DNA of 64,000 bases from Marinobacter orientalis (GCF_004792665.1 NZ_SRZX01000001.1:620001-684000), one strand, 5' to 3'. Shown: positions 50,994 through 61,727, numbered from the stretch's first letter. Notes: a model not told the origin generated them from the sequence alone. Numbers and translations: made by a program.

Positions 50994-52133
50994 GTGTCCG
51001 ATTACTTCAACGATACCCACGAGCAGGTTCGCGAGACGGCCCGCAAGTTTATTGCCACTCATGTCCTGCCTTACATAGACGACTGGGAGGAAGCCGGCGA
51101 GTTTCCCCGGGAGCTCTACAAAAAAGCGGGGGATGCGGGGCTTCTTGGGATGGGTTTTCCGGAAAGCCTGGGTGGCGTCGGTGAAGGCGATGTATTCATG
51201 AAGGTCGCCGTTTCAGAGGAACTGATGCGTTCAACCTCGGGCGGCCTGGTGGCTGGTCTGGGCTCACTGGATATCGGCCTGCCACCGGTGGCCAAATGGG
51301 CGCGGCCGGAGGTGAAAGAGGCGGTTGTGCCACCGGTGCTCCGCGGAGAGAAGATTGCGGCGCTGGCGGTCACCGAACCTGGCGGCGGTTCTGACGTTGC
51401 CAACCTCAAGACAAGGGCGATCAGGGACGGCGACCACTACATCGTGAACGGCAGCAAGACTTTCATCACCAGCGGCATGCGCGCCGATCATTATACCGTT
51501 GCAGTGCGCACCGGGGGCGAGGGGCATGGCGGTGTTAGCCTGCTGCTGATTGACCGTGACATGCCGGGGTTTTCCACCGGCAAAAAGCTCCGGAAAATGG
51601 GCTGGTGGGCCAGTGATACCGCGGAACTGTTCTTTGAAGACTGCCGGGTACCTGCCAGCAGGTTGATCGGCGCCGAAAATGCCGGTTTTATCGCCATTAT
51701 GAGCAACTTTCTGTTCGAGCGTCTGAGCCTGTCGATCATGGCCTACATGACCGCCGAGATTGCCCTGGAAGCCGCCATGGCCTGGGCTGGCCAGCGCCAG
51801 GCTTTTGGCAGGCCTGTGAAGGGCTTTCAGGTCACCCGCCACAAGCTGGTGGACATGGCTACACAGGTAGATGTGGCGCGCGAATACACCTATCGCTGTG
51901 CGGCGCTGATGCAGGACGGCAGGAACCCGGTCAAGCAGGTGGCCATGGCGAAAAATTTTGCGGTAGCGGTTTGCGAGAAAGTGACACGGGAGGCAGTACA
52001 GATCCACGGTGGCATGGGGTATATGCGGGAATCGGTGGTTGAGCGGCTTTACCGGGATGCGAAGATATTGTCGATTGGCGGTGGTACCGACGAAATCATG
52101 AAGGAGTTGATTGCCAAGCAGATGCGGTTGTAG
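50994..52133 (+). CDS. Acyl-CoA dehydrogenase
   Basis: A 379-residue FAD enzyme that makes trans-2-enoyl-CoA. FAD/substrate motifs ALAVTEPGGGSDVANLKTRA, ASDTAELFFEDCRVPASRLIG and the C-terminal region QIHGGMGYMRESVVERLYRDAKILSIGGGTDEIMKELI (in parts) define the family. The catalytic Glu is not identified with certainty. I chose GTG 50994 because AGGGAG lies 8 nt before it. No partner beta-oxidation gene is adjacent; chain-length preference is unknown. Confidence 0.93.
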   Translation: MSDYFNDTHEQVRETARKFIATHVLPYIDDWEEAGEFPRELYKKAGDAGLLGMGFPESLGGVGEGDVFMKVAVSEELMRSTSGGLVAGLGSLDIGLPPVAKWARPEVKEAVVPPVLRGEKIAALAVTEPGGGSDVANLKTRAIRDGDHYIVNGSKTFITSGMRADHYTVAVRTGGEGHGGVSLLLIDRDMPGFSTGKKLRKMGWWASDTAELFFEDCRVPASRLIGAENAGFIAIMSNFLFERLSLSIMAYMTAEIALEAAMAWAGQRQAFGRPVKGFQVTRHKLVDMATQVDVAREYTYRCAALMQDGRNPVKQVAMAKNFAVAVCEKVTREAVQIHGGMGYMRESVVERLYRDAKILSIGGGTDEIMKELIAKQMRL

Positions 52134-52172
52134 CAAGACCAACGTTTAGTTTCGATCCACATCATTGTGCCG

Positions 52173-52178
52173 TATAAT
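52173..52178 (+). promoter_or_regulatory. TATAAT -10 box of ppa
   Basis: A consensus -10 hexamer 51 nt before the ppa ATG. A weak -35 (TTTCGA, 52150-52155) sits at 17-nt spacing. Confidence 0.45.
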
Positions 52179-52228
52179 CGTGTCCACTTTTTCAACGCAG
52201 TTAAACGCACTTCAGATAAGGATCACCC

Positions 52229-52756
52229 ATGAACTTCGACAACATCCCGGTTGGCAAGAACCCGCCAGAAGACATCTACGTGGCCATCGAGATTCCGGCC
52301 AACAGCTCCCCGGTGAAGTACGAGCTGGACAAGGATATGGGCGCGCTGCTGGTAGACCGCTTCATGGCTACTCCCATGTTCTACCCGGCCAACTATGGCT
52401 TCATCCCCCACACCCTGGCCGACGATGGCGACCCTATCGACGTGCTGGTCGTCACTCCTTATGCAGTACAGCCCGGCTCCGTTATCCGCTGTCGTCCGGT
52501 AGGCGTGCTGAACATGGAAGACGAAGCCGGTGGTGACGCAAAGCTGGTTGCCGTTCCCCACGACAAACTGACCACCTCATACCACAACGTGCAGGAAATC
52601 GACGATCTGCCGGAACTGCTGCGGGACCAGATCCATCACTTTTTCGAGAACTACAAGACTCTTGAGCCCGGCAAGTGGGTCAAGGTTCAGGGCTGGGGCA
52701 ATGCAGCGGAAGCCAAGAAAGCCATTCAGGCCGCGGTGGATGCCTATAAGGGCTGA
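52229..52756 (+). CDS. ppa: Inorganic pyrophosphatase (class I)
   Basis: A 175-residue enzyme that hydrolyses pyrophosphate, driving biosynthesis. Signature Asp cluster [33 protein letters not shown] and [11 protein letters not shown] are typical. Preceded by AAGGA and a TATAAT box, and closed by a strong bidirectional terminator. Confidence 0.97.
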   Translation: MNFDNIPVGKNPPEDIYVAIEIPANSSPVKYELDKDMGALLVDRFMATPMFYPANYGFIPHTLADDGDPIDVLVVTPYAVQPGSVIRCRPVGVLNMEDEAGGDAKLVAVPHDKLTTSYHNVQEIDDLPELLRDQIHHFFENYKTLEPGKWVKVQGWGNAAEAKKAIQAAVDAYKG

Positions 52757-52778
52757 AACCAGCGCTTACAGCGAACAT

Positions 52779-52817
52779 AAAAAAACCGGGCCCAGTTCAG
52801 GGTGCCCGGTTTTTTTA
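52779..52817. terminator. Bidirectional rho-independent terminator (ppa / DUF2333)
   Basis: AAAAAACCGGGC pairs with GCCCGGTTTTTT across a short loop; T-runs on both strands serve ppa and the convergent DUF2333 gene. Confidence 0.9.
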
Positions 52818-52838
52818 TGGCCAGTTACTTTCCCGGCA

Positions 52839-53891
52839 TCAGCCCCGGGTCAGCAGATCACGCATATCGCTGATCGACGCACTGGCGCGGGACAGGTACG
52901 CAGCCATGGTCAGTGAATGGTTGGCCAGCACACCAAAGCCGCTACCATTCAGAATGACCGGGCTCCACATCTCACCCTGAGACCCTTCCAGCTCAATAAT
53001 GATCTGCTTGGCGCTGGATATGGCGTTCTTGTCGTTCAGCACCTTGCGGAAATCCACCTCGATGGCGCGGAAGATGTGCAGCAGGGCCCAGGCACTGCCA
53101 CGGGCTTCATAAAAGACATTGTCAATTTCGGTCCAGGGTGTTTTGACTTCCTCCCCTGTTACATCTTCCGAAAGCGGATCGTCCGGATTGATGTTGGAAA
53201 CTGCATCAGACACCGACGCCTTGCCGACACTCTCTCCGAGGGTACGTGACAGACTGCCCAGGCGGGTTTCCAGATCCCCCAGCCAGTTGGCCAGGTTATC
53301 GGCGCGGGCGAAAAATTGGGCGTCAGGCTGGTCCGGCCGGGACAGGCGCTCCAGGTAGCTGTAAAGCGCCTCAATGCCCCTGCGGTACTCTGCCTCGGTG
53401 GACGGGAGTGCCCAGCTGCCACTGTCAAAGTGGAACTGTGGCTCGGCAATGACCAGGTCCCGGTCTTCCGCAGACTGACTCTGGGAGCGGCTGATGTCCT
53501 TGCGCATGGCCCGGGAAAAATCACGAAGCTGCACCAGCACGCCGTATTCCCAGCTGGGCATGTTGTCCAGCCAGACCCCTGGAGGGGCAATATCGTTGGA
53601 GAGATACCCGCCGGACTTGTCGAGCATGGTTTCTGCCACACGGATCATGGTCACGGTGGTCGCGAAGCCGGTAACGGGCTCCCGCTGCATTTCCTCGGCA
53701 ACTGTCCTTGTATGCTCCCGCACCGAGAACACATCGGGTTCGCTGCTCCAGATCATCCCCAGCACCAGTGCCACCAGCAAATAAACGACAACCAATGCCA
53801 GGATGAGTTTTCCGACCACTCCCCTGCCGCCGAAAAAGTCCCGCAGGTCATCTTTGCGATCGCTGAAATACTGTCTGATTTTTCCTGACAT
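52839..53891 (-). CDS. DUF2333 membrane-anchored protein
   Basis: A 350-residue protein starting at the ATG at 53891 (MSGKIRQYFSDRKDDLRDFFGGRG). One helix (LILALVVVYLLVALVLGMIW, about 30-50) anchors it, and the rest is probably periplasmic. The segment GGYLSNDIAPPGVWLDNMPSWEYGVLVQLRDFSRAMRKDISRSQSQSAEDRDLV (in parts) is conserved in DUF2333. The function is unknown; it is alone between ppa and a cyclase gene. Confidence 0.85.
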   Translation of the reverse strand: MSGKIRQYFSDRKDDLRDFFGGRGVVGKLILALVVVYLLVALVLGMIWSSEPDVFSVREHTRTVAEEMQREPVTGFATTVTMIRVAETMLDKSGGYLSNDIAPPGVWLDNMPSWEYGVLVQLRDFSRAMRKDISRSQSQSAEDRDLVIAEPQFHFDSGSWALPSTEAEYRRGIEALYSYLERLSRPDQPDAQFFARADNLANWLGDLETRLGSLSRTLGESVGKASVSDAVSNINPDDPLSEDVTGEEVKTPWTEIDNVFYEARGSAWALLHIFRAIEVDFRKVLNDKNAISSAKQIIIELEGSQGEMWSPVILNGSGFGVLANHSLTMAAYLSRASASISDMRDLLTRG

Positions 53892-54197
53892 TGGTTGTTT
53901 TTTCCCCTGTCTGTCGTTTTCCGTGTGCGCGCCTCGGCTACCATGAAGCAAAGGCAAGTTTTATGCAATTTGCAGCCTTACTGCAAGCTGCAAGCGCCGA
54001 AGTATCCGCCTGGCTGAAATAACGGTTTCCGTAGAGCTGATGTGACCGGCACCTCAGAGTTGACAAACATTTACATCGAGCCACCTACGCCAACAACATC
54101 AAACACTATAGACTCTGCAGAAAGACTGATGCTGAAAATATCTGCCTGTAACGGAGACGGGCGATCAGGAACGATAAAAAAGACGGGTCGGATCACA
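53892..54197. other. Intergenic region upstream of the double-receiver cyclase
   Basis: 306 nt holding promoters for two divergent genes. A TTGACA hexamer lies at 54060-54065 but no good -10 follows at 16-18 nt. No RNA gene or small frame with a ribosome-binding site was found. Confidence 0.4.
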
Positions 54198-55811
54198 ATG
54201 AACGACGAAAGCCAGAAAGATAAGCTCAGGCAGCACTTTGCCCGCCGTGTCACAACCCAGGCGCGGGTTGTCCTCGATAGCTGGCAGAAGATACACCTGG
54301 ATGCCAGTGATTCTGCCCCGTTCAGGGCGGACTTTGCCAGAGCCGCCGACAAACTGGTTCGCTATGCCAGACGGTTCGAGATGGAGAATCATGCCAGCGC
54401 CGGGCAGAAAGTGTTCGAGCTGATTGGCGAATGGCCCGAGGGTGAAGCTCTGCCGGACGGCCTTGACCGCAAGCTGCAGGATGCCATCGAACAGCTTTCC
54501 CGATGCACCCTCCGGCGCACTGACCAGATAGCCAGCGAGGCTCCCCAGCAGTATCGCCGCACCCCCGTCTATATAGCGCTGTCCAGCGATGAAATGGCAG
54601 GCCGGCTTGTTCGCCAACTGGAGTTTTTCGGCTTCCGCGCCTCGGCATTCCACACGGCAGAAAAGCTGATCGAGGCCTGCGCCCTCCACAAACCCGAAAC
54701 CATCCTGATGGACGTGAACTACGGTGGCGAGCCGTTAAGTGGCATTGCCAGCATCGAACGCCTGCAGGAGCGCCACGAGACGCCAATTCCCATTATTTTC
54801 ATGAGCGATGAGGATGGCACTATCGAGACGCGGCTGCGGGCCTCCCGCTGCGGGGGTGAGGAGTTCTTCTATCCGGCAGTAGACCCGGGCCAGCTGATCG
54901 AGAAAATCGAGACCTATACCCACGGCAATACGGTGGAGCCATACAGGGTACTGGTGCTGGATGATTCCCGCGCCCAGGCCAAGTACATGGAAACGGTCCT
55001 GAAAAAGGCTGGCATGAACGCCCACATCATCACCGACCCGATGGAAATCATTCATGCCCTGGAATCGTTTTCGCCCGAGATCATCATTCTCGATATGTAT
55101 ATGCCGGGCTGCACCGGTATGGAAATCGCACGGGTGATTCGCCAGCAGGACCGCTTCCACAGTGTGCCGATCATCTATCTTTCTGCGGAGGAAGATGTCA
55201 CCAAACAGCTCCATGCCATGAGCCTGGGCGGTGATGACTTCCTGACCAAGCCCATTGACCCCAAACACCTGGTTTCAACCATCCACAACCGTGGCAGGCG
55301 CGCCCGCTCTCTACTGGCGCTGATGATCCGGGACAGCCTCACCGGCCTGTTCAACCATACCCATACCCTGCATCTTCTGGATCAGGAAATTGCAAAGTGC
55401 CGGCAGAAAGATCAGCCGCTCTGCTTCGCGATGATTGACATTGATTACTTCAAGAAAGTGAACGACACCTTCGGGCACCCCATTGGCGACCGGGTGCTCA
55501 GAAGCCTGTCCATGTTCCTCAAACAGCGCTTGCGCAAGACCGACCATATTGGACGATATGGTGGCGAGGAATTTGCCGTCATTCTGCCAGACACCCGCGA
55601 GAGTGACGCCCGCAACGTACTGAATGAAATCCGTGAGCGCTTCTCGGAGCTGCTGCAACCGGCTGGCAACAGGGAGTTCAGCGTCACCTTCAGTTGTGGT
55701 GTCGCGGCCTGGAAAGGTGACAGCTCCCAGGCTCTTTGCGAACGGGCAGACAGGGCCCTGTACAGGTCGAAGGAACAGGGCAGGAACTGCGTGACCGCCG
55801 CCGGCGACTGA
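54198..55811 (+). CDS. Double-receiver diguanylate cyclase response regulator
   Basis: A 537-residue protein. An N-terminal helical region (about 1-110, HPt-like) precedes a first receiver (about 120-235, whose phospho-acceptor region is LMDVNYGGEPLSG), a second receiver (about 250-370, ILDMYMPGCTG, SAEEDVTKQ, TKPIDPK) and a GGDEF domain with GGEEF and the RxxD inhibitory site (RKTD five residues ahead). It should make c-di-GMP under phosphorylation control. Start is ATG 54198. The upstream frame from 54042 looks non-coding. Confidence 0.92.
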   Translation: MNDESQKDKLRQHFARRVTTQARVVLDSWQKIHLDASDSAPFRADFARAADKLVRYARRFEMENHASAGQKVFELIGEWPEGEALPDGLDRKLQDAIEQLSRCTLRRTDQIASEAPQQYRRTPVYIALSSDEMAGRLVRQLEFFGFRASAFHTAEKLIEACALHKPETILMDVNYGGEPLSGIASIERLQERHETPIPIIFMSDEDGTIETRLRASRCGGEEFFYPAVDPGQLIEKIETYTHGNTVEPYRVLVLDDSRAQAKYMETVLKKAGMNAHIITDPMEIIHALESFSPEIIILDMYMPGCTGMEIARVIRQQDRFHSVPIIYLSAEEDVTKQLHAMSLGGDDFLTKPIDPKHLVSTIHNRGRRARSLLALMIRDSLTGLFNHTHTLHLLDQEIAKCRQKDQPLCFAMIDIDYFKKVNDTFGHPIGDRVLRSLSMFLKQRLRKTDHIGRYGGEEFAVILPDTRESDARNVLNEIRERFSELLQPAGNREFSVTFSCGVAAWKGDSSQALCERADRALYRSKEQGRNCVTAAGD

Positions 55812-55827
55812 AACCGGCGCCAACCCA

Positions 55828-55858
55828 CGGCCCTGGCCCCCTCTCAGGGCCGTTTTTA
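55828..55858 (+). terminator. Rho-independent terminator of the cyclase gene
   Basis: GGCCCTG and CAGGGCC pair around a nine-base loop, followed by a five-T run. Confidence 0.8.
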
Positions 55859-56067
55859 TGAAACCAACGTCTTATAGAACTCACTCCCGCCGTTCACGAC
55901 AATAGCCAGGCAACCAACAAAAATCACGCTGGTGCTGTCAGGATACTTTTTGACACACGCCAGAATGTCAAAAAGTGTTGATGTGAAGGGCTCAAGCACG
56001 CACTATTGACTGAAAATGTCGCTAAATTCGGCGATCCTGTAGGCAAGTCAGCAAGGCAGATACAATC

Positions 56068-56514
56068 ATGGCCACCATACTCGTCCTCCACGGACCCAAC
56101 CTGAACATGCTCGGAACCCGTGAGCCAGAGGTCTATGGTGATGAGACGCTGACTGAGATTAATGACCGATTACACCGGAAAACCGCCGAAAATGGTCACC
56201 ATCTGCTACATTTACAGTCAAATGCAGAATATGAGCTGATTGAGCGGATACATGAAGCCAGATCTGAAGGGGTGGATTTCATCATTATCAACCCGGCGGC
56301 ATTCACCCACACCAGTATTGCGCTGCGGGATGCCATCCTGGCCTCGGGCATTCCGTTTATCGAGGTTCATCTTTCCAACGTGCATGCGCGGGAAGCTTTC
56401 CGCCATCACTCCTATTTTTCTGATATCGCCGATGGCGTTATCTGCGGGCTGGGCAGCCTGGGGTACGACCTTGCACTCGAAGCCGCCCTGCAACGAATTC
56501 ATCGACAGAACTGA
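56068..56514 (+). CDS. aroQ: 3-dehydroquinate dehydratase, type II
   Basis: A 148-residue enzyme of the shikimate pathway. [16 protein letters not shown] at the N-terminus (catalytic Tyr), then [15 protein letters not shown] and the later [18 protein letters not shown] (catalytic His). Precedes accB, with 21 nt between them, in the typical aroQ-accB-accC arrangement. Confidence 0.97.
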   Translation: MATILVLHGPNLNMLGTREPEVYGDETLTEINDRLHRKTAENGHHLLHLQSNAEYELIERIHEARSEGVDFIIINPAAFTHTSIALRDAILASGIPFIEVHLSNVHAREAFRHHSYFSDIADGVICGLGSLGYDLALEAALQRIHRQN

Positions 56515-56535
56515 TTAAACGGGATCGGACTTACT

Positions 56536-56997
56536 ATGGACATTCGCAAGATCAAGAAACTTATCGAGCTGCTGGAGGAATCCGACGTCGAGGAGCTGGA
56601 GATTCACGAGGGTGATGATTCGGTTCGCATTTCTCGTCGTCGTGAACAATTGGCTGCGCCCCAGTATATGGCCCAGTACCCGTCCCCGGCTCCGCAGCCT
56701 GCCTCATCCCCGCAGCCGGCAGCGCCGGTCTCCGATGAGCCCGTCAAACCGGCGGAGCCTTCCGGCCATGCGGTCAAGTCGCCGATGGTAGGCACCTTCT
56801 ACCGCTCACCCTCGCCGACTGCCAAGTCCTTCGTGGAAGTCGGGCAGTCAGTGAAAGCCGGCGATGTCGTGTGCATCGTCGAAGCCATGAAGATGATGAA
56901 CCAGATCGAGGCAGACAAGAGCGGTACCGTCTCCGAGATTCTGGTCGAGAACGGGCAGCCGGTCGAATTTGACCAGCCTCTGATCATCATTTCCTGA
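56536..56997 (+). CDS. accB: Biotin carboxyl carrier protein of acetyl-CoA carboxylase
   Basis: A 153-residue protein. The biotinyl lysine is in [16 protein letters not shown] Pro/Ala-rich linker (about 55-80) precedes the biotinyl domain (about 80-153). It carries CO2 from AccC to the transferase in the first step of fatty acid synthesis. Confidence 0.97.
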   Translation: MDIRKIKKLIELLEESDVEELEIHEGDDSVRISRRREQLAAPQYMAQYPSPAPQPASSPQPAAPVSDEPVKPAEPSGHAVKSPMVGTFYRSPSPTAKSFVEVGQSVKAGDVVCIVEAMKMMNQIEADKSGTVSEILVENGQPVEFDQPLIIIS

Positions 56998-57013
56998 ACC
57001 TGGTGATACCCTC

Positions 57014-58360
57014 ATGGCTATGTTAGAAAAAGTTCTGATCGCAAATCGTGGCGAGATCGCCTTGCGCATCCTGCGCGCCTGCAAGGAGCTGGGAATCAAG
57101 ACCGTGGCTGTCCACTCCCAGATCGACCGCGACCTGATGCACGTGCGCCTGGCGGACGAGTCCGTCTGTATCGGCCCCAACAGCGCCGCTGAAAGCTATC
57201 TGAACATCCCCACGATTATCAGTGCAGCGGAAGTCACGGATTCGGTCGGCATTCATCCCGGGTACGGCTTCCTGGCCGAAAACGCGGATTTTGCCGAACA
57301 GGTGGAAAAAAGCGGTTTCCGCTTCATCGGTCCCAGGGCTGAAACCATCCGCCTGATGGGCAATAAGGTCTCCGCTATCAACTCCATGATTGAAGCGGGT
57401 GTTCCCACCGTTCCCGGCTCCGATGGCCCGCTGACCGACGATGACGAGCGCACCCTGGAAGTGGCCAGACGGATCGGTTACCCGGTGATCATCAAGGCGG
57501 CTTCCGGTGGCGGTGGCCGTGGCATGCAGGTGGTCCACTCCGAAGCGGCCCTGCTCAAAAGTGTGCAGATCACCCAGAGTGAAGCCAAGAACACCTTTGG
57601 CGATGCCACGGTCTATCTCGAGAAATACCTGGAGCGGCCCCGCCACGTGGAAGTCCAGGTACTGGCAGACACCCACGGCAACGTGATTCACCTGGGCGAC
57701 CGGGACTGTTCCATGCAGCGCCGGCACCAGAAAGTACTGGAAGAGGCGCCTGCACCGGACATTGATCCGGAAGCCCGGGAGATAACCCTGAAGGCCTGTG
57801 TCGATGCCTGCAAGAAAATCGGCTACGTCGGAGCCGGCACGTTCGAATTCCTGTACCAGGACGGCGCCTTCTACTTCATCGAGATGAATACCCGGGTACA
57901 GGTGGAGCATCCGGTGTCGGAAATGGTGACTGGCGTCGACATCGTCCGCGAGCAGTTGCGTATTGCCAGCGGCCTGCCCCTGCAATACACCCAGGACGAG
58001 ATCAAGATCTCCGGCCATGCCCTTGAATGCCGCATCAATGCCGAAGACCCGCAAACCTTTGTGCCCAGCCCGGGCAGGGTCAAGCACTTCCACGCTCCGG
58101 GAGGCAACGGTATACGTGTCGACTCGCACCTGTACAGTGGCTATACGGTGCCCCCGTTCTACGACTCCATGGTGGCAAAACTGATCACCTGGGGTGATGA
58201 CCGGGAGATTGCGCGGCGGCGCATGAAAAATGCGCTGGACGAACTGGTGGTTGAAGGCATAAAGACCAATCAGGCACTGCACCGGAAACTGGTGCGCGAC
58301 GGTGGCTTCAAGCAGGTAGACTTCACCATCCATTATCTGGAAAAACTGATACGGGACTGA
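57014..58360 (+). CDS. accC: Biotin carboxylase subunit of acetyl-CoA carboxylase
   Basis: A 448-residue ATP-grasp enzyme. [22 protein letters not shown]-terminus (in parts), [10 protein letters not shown], the Lys-Arg site [22 protein letters not shown] and [10 protein letters not shown] are all typical. A second ATG two codons later (57020) would give the canonical [13 protein letters not shown] kept 57014 because GGTGA lies 7 nt before it. It is 16 nt downstream of accB. Confidence 0.97.
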   Translation: MAMLEKVLIANRGEIALRILRACKELGIKTVAVHSQIDRDLMHVRLADESVCIGPNSAAESYLNIPTIISAAEVTDSVGIHPGYGFLAENADFAEQVEKSGFRFIGPRAETIRLMGNKVSAINSMIEAGVPTVPGSDGPLTDDDERTLEVARRIGYPVIIKAASGGGGRGMQVVHSEAALLKSVQITQSEAKNTFGDATVYLEKYLERPRHVEVQVLADTHGNVIHLGDRDCSMQRRHQKVLEEAPAPDIDPEAREITLKACVDACKKIGYVGAGTFEFLYQDGAFYFIEMNTRVQVEHPVSEMVTGVDIVREQLRIASGLPLQYTQDEIKISGHALECRINAEDPQTFVPSPGRVKHFHAPGGNGIRVDSHLYSGYTVPPFYDSMVAKLITWGDDREIARRRMKNALDELVVEGIKTNQALHRKLVRDGGFKQVDFTIHYLEKLIRD

Positions 58361-58398
58361 CCCGTAGAATCTATTTGTCTACCCAACAGGACACCTAC

Positions 58399-59295
58399 AT
58401 GCCCTGGATACAACTACAGATCCCGGCTGATCCCGACAACGCGGACCAGCTGGAAGATCTGCTTATGGAAATGGGCGCCGAAGCCGTTTCCATGGAAGAT
58501 GCTGCAGATCAACCGTTGTACGAGCCGGACCCGGGCACCACGCCACTCTGGCACCAGACCAGCGTGACCGGTCTGTTTGGCGCGGAACGGGATATTGAAG
58601 CGCTCTGCGCTGCAGTCAAGGATGCCTGGCATCAACAGACACAGCAGTCGCTGCCGGACATCGACGTTACCCTGGTGGAAGACAAGGACTGGGAACGGGA
58701 GTGGATGGAGGATTTCAAGCCACTCAGCTTTGGTGAACGGCTTTGGATTGTGCCCAGCTGGCACGACGCACCGGACCCGCACGCCGCCAATCTGCTGCTG
58801 GACCCCGGGCTGGCCTTTGGCACCGGCACCCATCCCACCACCGCCCTGTGTCTGGAGTGGCTGGACGGCCATGACGTGTCATCTCGGCAGGTGATCGATT
58901 ATGGCTGCGGCTCCGGCATACTTGGCCTTGCCGCCCTGTTACTCGGGGCTGACCACGTCATCGGCGTTGACACTGACCCCCAGGCACTGGAAGCCAGCCG
59001 CGAAAACGCGCGCCGCAACCAGATTGAGGAAGCCCGCCTGGATCTTTTCCTGCCTGCCGATGAACCGGACACCATGGCGGACATCATGCTGGCCAATATC
59101 CTTGCCCAGCCCCTGATTGGTCTGGCGCCCAGTCTGGCAGCGAAGGTGAAGCCCGGTGGTGACATCGTGTTGTCCGGAATACTCTCCAACCAGGCCCGGG
59201 AGGTGATGGAAGCTTACGAGCCCTGGTTTGTCATGGACGAACCGGAACAGCGAGAAGAGTGGATACGGCTCACAGGACGGCGCAACGACAGGTGA
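58399..59295 (+). CDS. prmA: Ribosomal protein L11 methyltransferase
   Basis: A 298-residue SAM enzyme that trimethylates L11. N-terminal MPWIQLQIPADP and the SAM motif VIDYGCGSGILGLAALLLGAD (in parts), with the NPPF-like site NILAQPLIGL, define it. The ATG at 58399 has AGGA 7 nt upstream; an in-frame TTG at 58375 is less likely. Located after accC as in many gammaproteobacteria. Confidence 0.96.
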   Translation: MPWIQLQIPADPDNADQLEDLLMEMGAEAVSMEDAADQPLYEPDPGTTPLWHQTSVTGLFGAERDIEALCAAVKDAWHQQTQQSLPDIDVTLVEDKDWEREWMEDFKPLSFGERLWIVPSWHDAPDPHAANLLLDPGLAFGTGTHPTTALCLEWLDGHDVSSRQVIDYGCGSGILGLAALLLGADHVIGVDTDPQALEASRENARRNQIEEARLDLFLPADEPDTMADIMLANILAQPLIGLAPSLAAKVKPGGDIVLSGILSNQAREVMEAYEPWFVMDEPEQREEWIRLTGRRNDR

Positions 59296-59357
59296 CGGAA
59301 ACCGCTGAACCTACTAAACTCCGTGACTCGTAGCGATGTCGCTTACAGGAATGAAGC

Positions 59358-60512
59358 ATGACCCAGAGCAGCCTGCAGACACGATGCCCGAAATGCGAAA
59401 CCCGCTTCCGGGTGACCGACGCCCAGCTTAGCGTAGCCGGCGGCAAAGTGCGCTGTGGCAACTGTAAGGCTGTGTTCAATGCGGTTGAGCACCAGGTCAG
59501 GGGCAGCACTTCCAGCGAGAAAAACGAGCCTGCCGCAGCGGAAAAGCAGGACAAAGCGGCAGACCAGAAGTTTACCTCCGAAGACGATCTGATTTTTGCC
59601 GACAATCCCGAAGAAGACGCTGCTGAAGGCGCGTATGCCGGCACCAAACTGACTTTCTCTGATGACGAACTGAGCGACAGCTTCCGTACGGTCAATGAAC
59701 GCAAGAGCGGTGACTTCGGGAACGAAGACGAAGACAGCCAGGAAAAAATAGACGAAAGCTGGGCGGAAGCGATGCTGTCGGAAGACACCCCGGCGCGAAA
59801 ACCGGAGCCCGTTGCGCAACCGCCTGAAGAGCCACCAGCGCCGCAAAAATCGGAAGCTCCGGAAGCGAAACCCGCAGACAAACCGGAGGAGTTCTACGTC
59901 GACCGGCCGCAGTCATCATCGTTCGATCATGACAGCGGGCCGATATCCGACAACGAGCCCATGACCGCCAGCTCTCCCTATACGGATCTTCGCAGGGAAC
60001 CTGTTTCAGTTGACCGTAACGGGGGCGGCGGCCTCAGAAAAGCGCTGTGGACCCTGGTGGTGCTGGCGCTGATCGGCATTCTGGTGGCACAGGTGACCTG
60101 GTTCCAGTTCGACCGCCTGTCTTCGATACCGGAGCTGCGCCCCTTCTATGAACAGGCCTGTGAAATCACCGGATGCGAGCTGAAGCCGCTGATCAATGTT
60201 GACGCCATCCAGAGCCGCAAACTGGTGGTAAGAACCAACCCCGAAGATCGCAACCAACTGGTTGTTGATGCAGTCATTATCAACCGGGCAGCGTTCGAGC
60301 AACCGTTTCCGCACATTGCGCTGACCTTTTCCAATCTGAACGGAGATGTAGTCGCCCAGAGCGTTTTCACACCGGACGAATACCTCGCCGGAGAGGGCAG
60401 GGAAATGGACGCCATGCCAACGGATACACCGGTCAGGATTGGCATTAATATCCGGGATCCGGGACGGGATGCGGTGAACTACAATATCGCCTTCCGTGCC
60501 AATCAGGAGTGA
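59358..60512 (+). CDS. Zinc-ribbon and DUF3426 membrane protein
   Basis: A 384-residue protein. The start has a zinc-ribbon of the MJ0042 type (CPKCETRFRVTDAQLSVAGGKVRCGNCKAVFNA, four Cys). A long acidic, disordered linker (about 50-220) is followed by one membrane helix (LWTLVVLALIGILVAQVTWF, about 230-250) and the C-terminal DUF3426 domain (about 255-380). The position between prmA and dusB is conserved in pseudomonad-like genomes. The function is unknown; the ribbon sits on the cytoplasmic side. Confidence 0.9.
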   Translation: MTQSSLQTRCPKCETRFRVTDAQLSVAGGKVRCGNCKAVFNAVEHQVRGSTSSEKNEPAAAEKQDKAADQKFTSEDDLIFADNPEEDAAEGAYAGTKLTFSDDELSDSFRTVNERKSGDFGNEDEDSQEKIDESWAEAMLSEDTPARKPEPVAQPPEEPPAPQKSEAPEAKPADKPEEFYVDRPQSSSFDHDSGPISDNEPMTASSPYTDLRREPVSVDRNGGGGLRKALWTLVVLALIGILVAQVTWFQFDRLSSIPELRPFYEQACEITGCELKPLINVDAIQSRKLVVRTNPEDRNQLVVDAVIINRAAFEQPFPHIALTFSNLNGDVVAQSVFTPDEYLAGEGREMDAMPTDTPVRIGINIRDPGRDAVNYNIAFRANQE

Positions 60513-60728
60513 GCAAGTCCTCACTTGCAAAATAGTCGGGGCGGTCATCGAATTGACTGAAAGTCAACCAGACAGAACGAAAAATAATCAACTTTTTCAT
60601 GGCTTCGCCCCTTCAATAGCATCCCTCCCGGCGGTATCATTACCGCCCTTCGGAACAGAATCGGTTACTTATTGAGCAGCCACTCAGTTCCGGCGTTTGC
60701 TTAACCCGCTGTGACACGGACTCAGATC

Positions 60729-61727
60729 ATGCTGCCGACGGCAAAAATCGGGCCGTACATCCTGCCCAACCCACTGATCGTTGCACCCATGGCTGGGGTA
60801 ACCGATCGTCCCTTCCGCCTGCTCTGCCGGCGTATGGGTGCCGGGCTGGCAGTCTCGGAAATGGTTATTGCGGACAGCAAGCTGTGGCACACGCGCAAAT
60901 CACGGACACGGATGAACCATCAGGGCGAACCCGAGCCCAGATCGGTGCAGATTGCCGGCGGCGACCCGGACATGCTGGCTAACGCCGCCAGACTGAATGC
61001 CGAGTTCGGCGCCCAGATCATTGATATCAACATGGGCTGCCCGGCCAAGAAGGTTTGCAACAAGGCCGCCGGCTCCGCACTGATGAAGGATGAGGCGCTG
61101 GTGCGGGATATACTGGAAGCCGTGGTGGCTGCCGTGGATATCCCGGTCACCCTCAAGATGCGCACGGGCTGGGACCGGCAGCACCGGAACGCGCCCCTGA
61201 TTGCCCGGATGGCGGAAGACGCTGGCATACAGGCTCTGGCCATCCATGGCCGCACTCGAGCTGATGCTTACAAGGGCGAGGCGGAGTACGACACCATCGC
61301 CGAGGTGAAATCACAGGTTGGCATTCCGGTGTTCGCCAACGGCGATATCACTTCGCCGGAGCAGGCGAAGCATGTGCTGAGCCACACCGGCGCCGATGGC
61401 TTGCTGATTGGTCGCGGCGCCCAGGGCCGGCCCTGGATTTTCCGGGAAATCCTGCATTTCCTGGAGACCGGCAGGCATCTGCCGGAACCACCAGTGGATG
61501 AGGTGGAGCAGGTGCTCAGCGAACATCTGGACGCATTACATGCCTTCTATGGCGAGACCATGGGCGTGCGCATAGCCAGGAAACACGTGGGCTGGTACCT
61601 CCAGCCCCGGGACGAAGACAGACAATTCCGCAAACGCTTCAACGCGATTGACTGCGTGCTGGAGCAGAAAGACAGTATTCAACAGTACTTTGCAGGCTTA
61701 CGAAATGGAGAGGTATTCGCAGCATGA
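60729..61727 (+). CDS. dusB: tRNA-dihydrouridine synthase B
   Basis: A 332-residue flavoenzyme that reduces uridines in the tRNA D-loop. [20 protein letters not shown], the catalytic Cys in [16 protein letters not shown] and [11 protein letters not shown] define DusB. The ATG at 60729 gives [10 protein letters not shown]; a GTG at 60711 would add six residues but has no ribosome-binding site. The gene is followed by fis with a 4-nt overlap, the classic dusB-fis pair. Confidence 0.96.
   Translation: MLPTAKIGPYILPNPLIVAPMAGVTDRPFRLLCRRMGAGLAVSEMVIADSKLWHTRKSRTRMNHQGEPEPRSVQIAGGDPDMLANAARLNAEFGAQIIDINMGCPAKKVCNKAAGSALMKDEALVRDILEAVVAAVDIPVTLKMRTGWDRQHRNAPLIARMAEDAGIQALAIHGRTRADAYKGEAEYDTIAEVKSQVGIPVFANGDITSPEQAKHVLSHTGADGLLIGRGAQGRPWIFREILHFLETGRHLPEPPVDEVEQVLSEHLDALHAFYGETMGVRIARKHVGWYLQPRDEDRQFRKRFNAIDCVLEQKDSIQQYFAGLRNGEVFAA

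Noticed and set aside
57023..58333. 436-codon minus-strand frame opposite accC
   Set aside because: accC has all biotin carboxylase motifs; the antisense frame has no recognised features.
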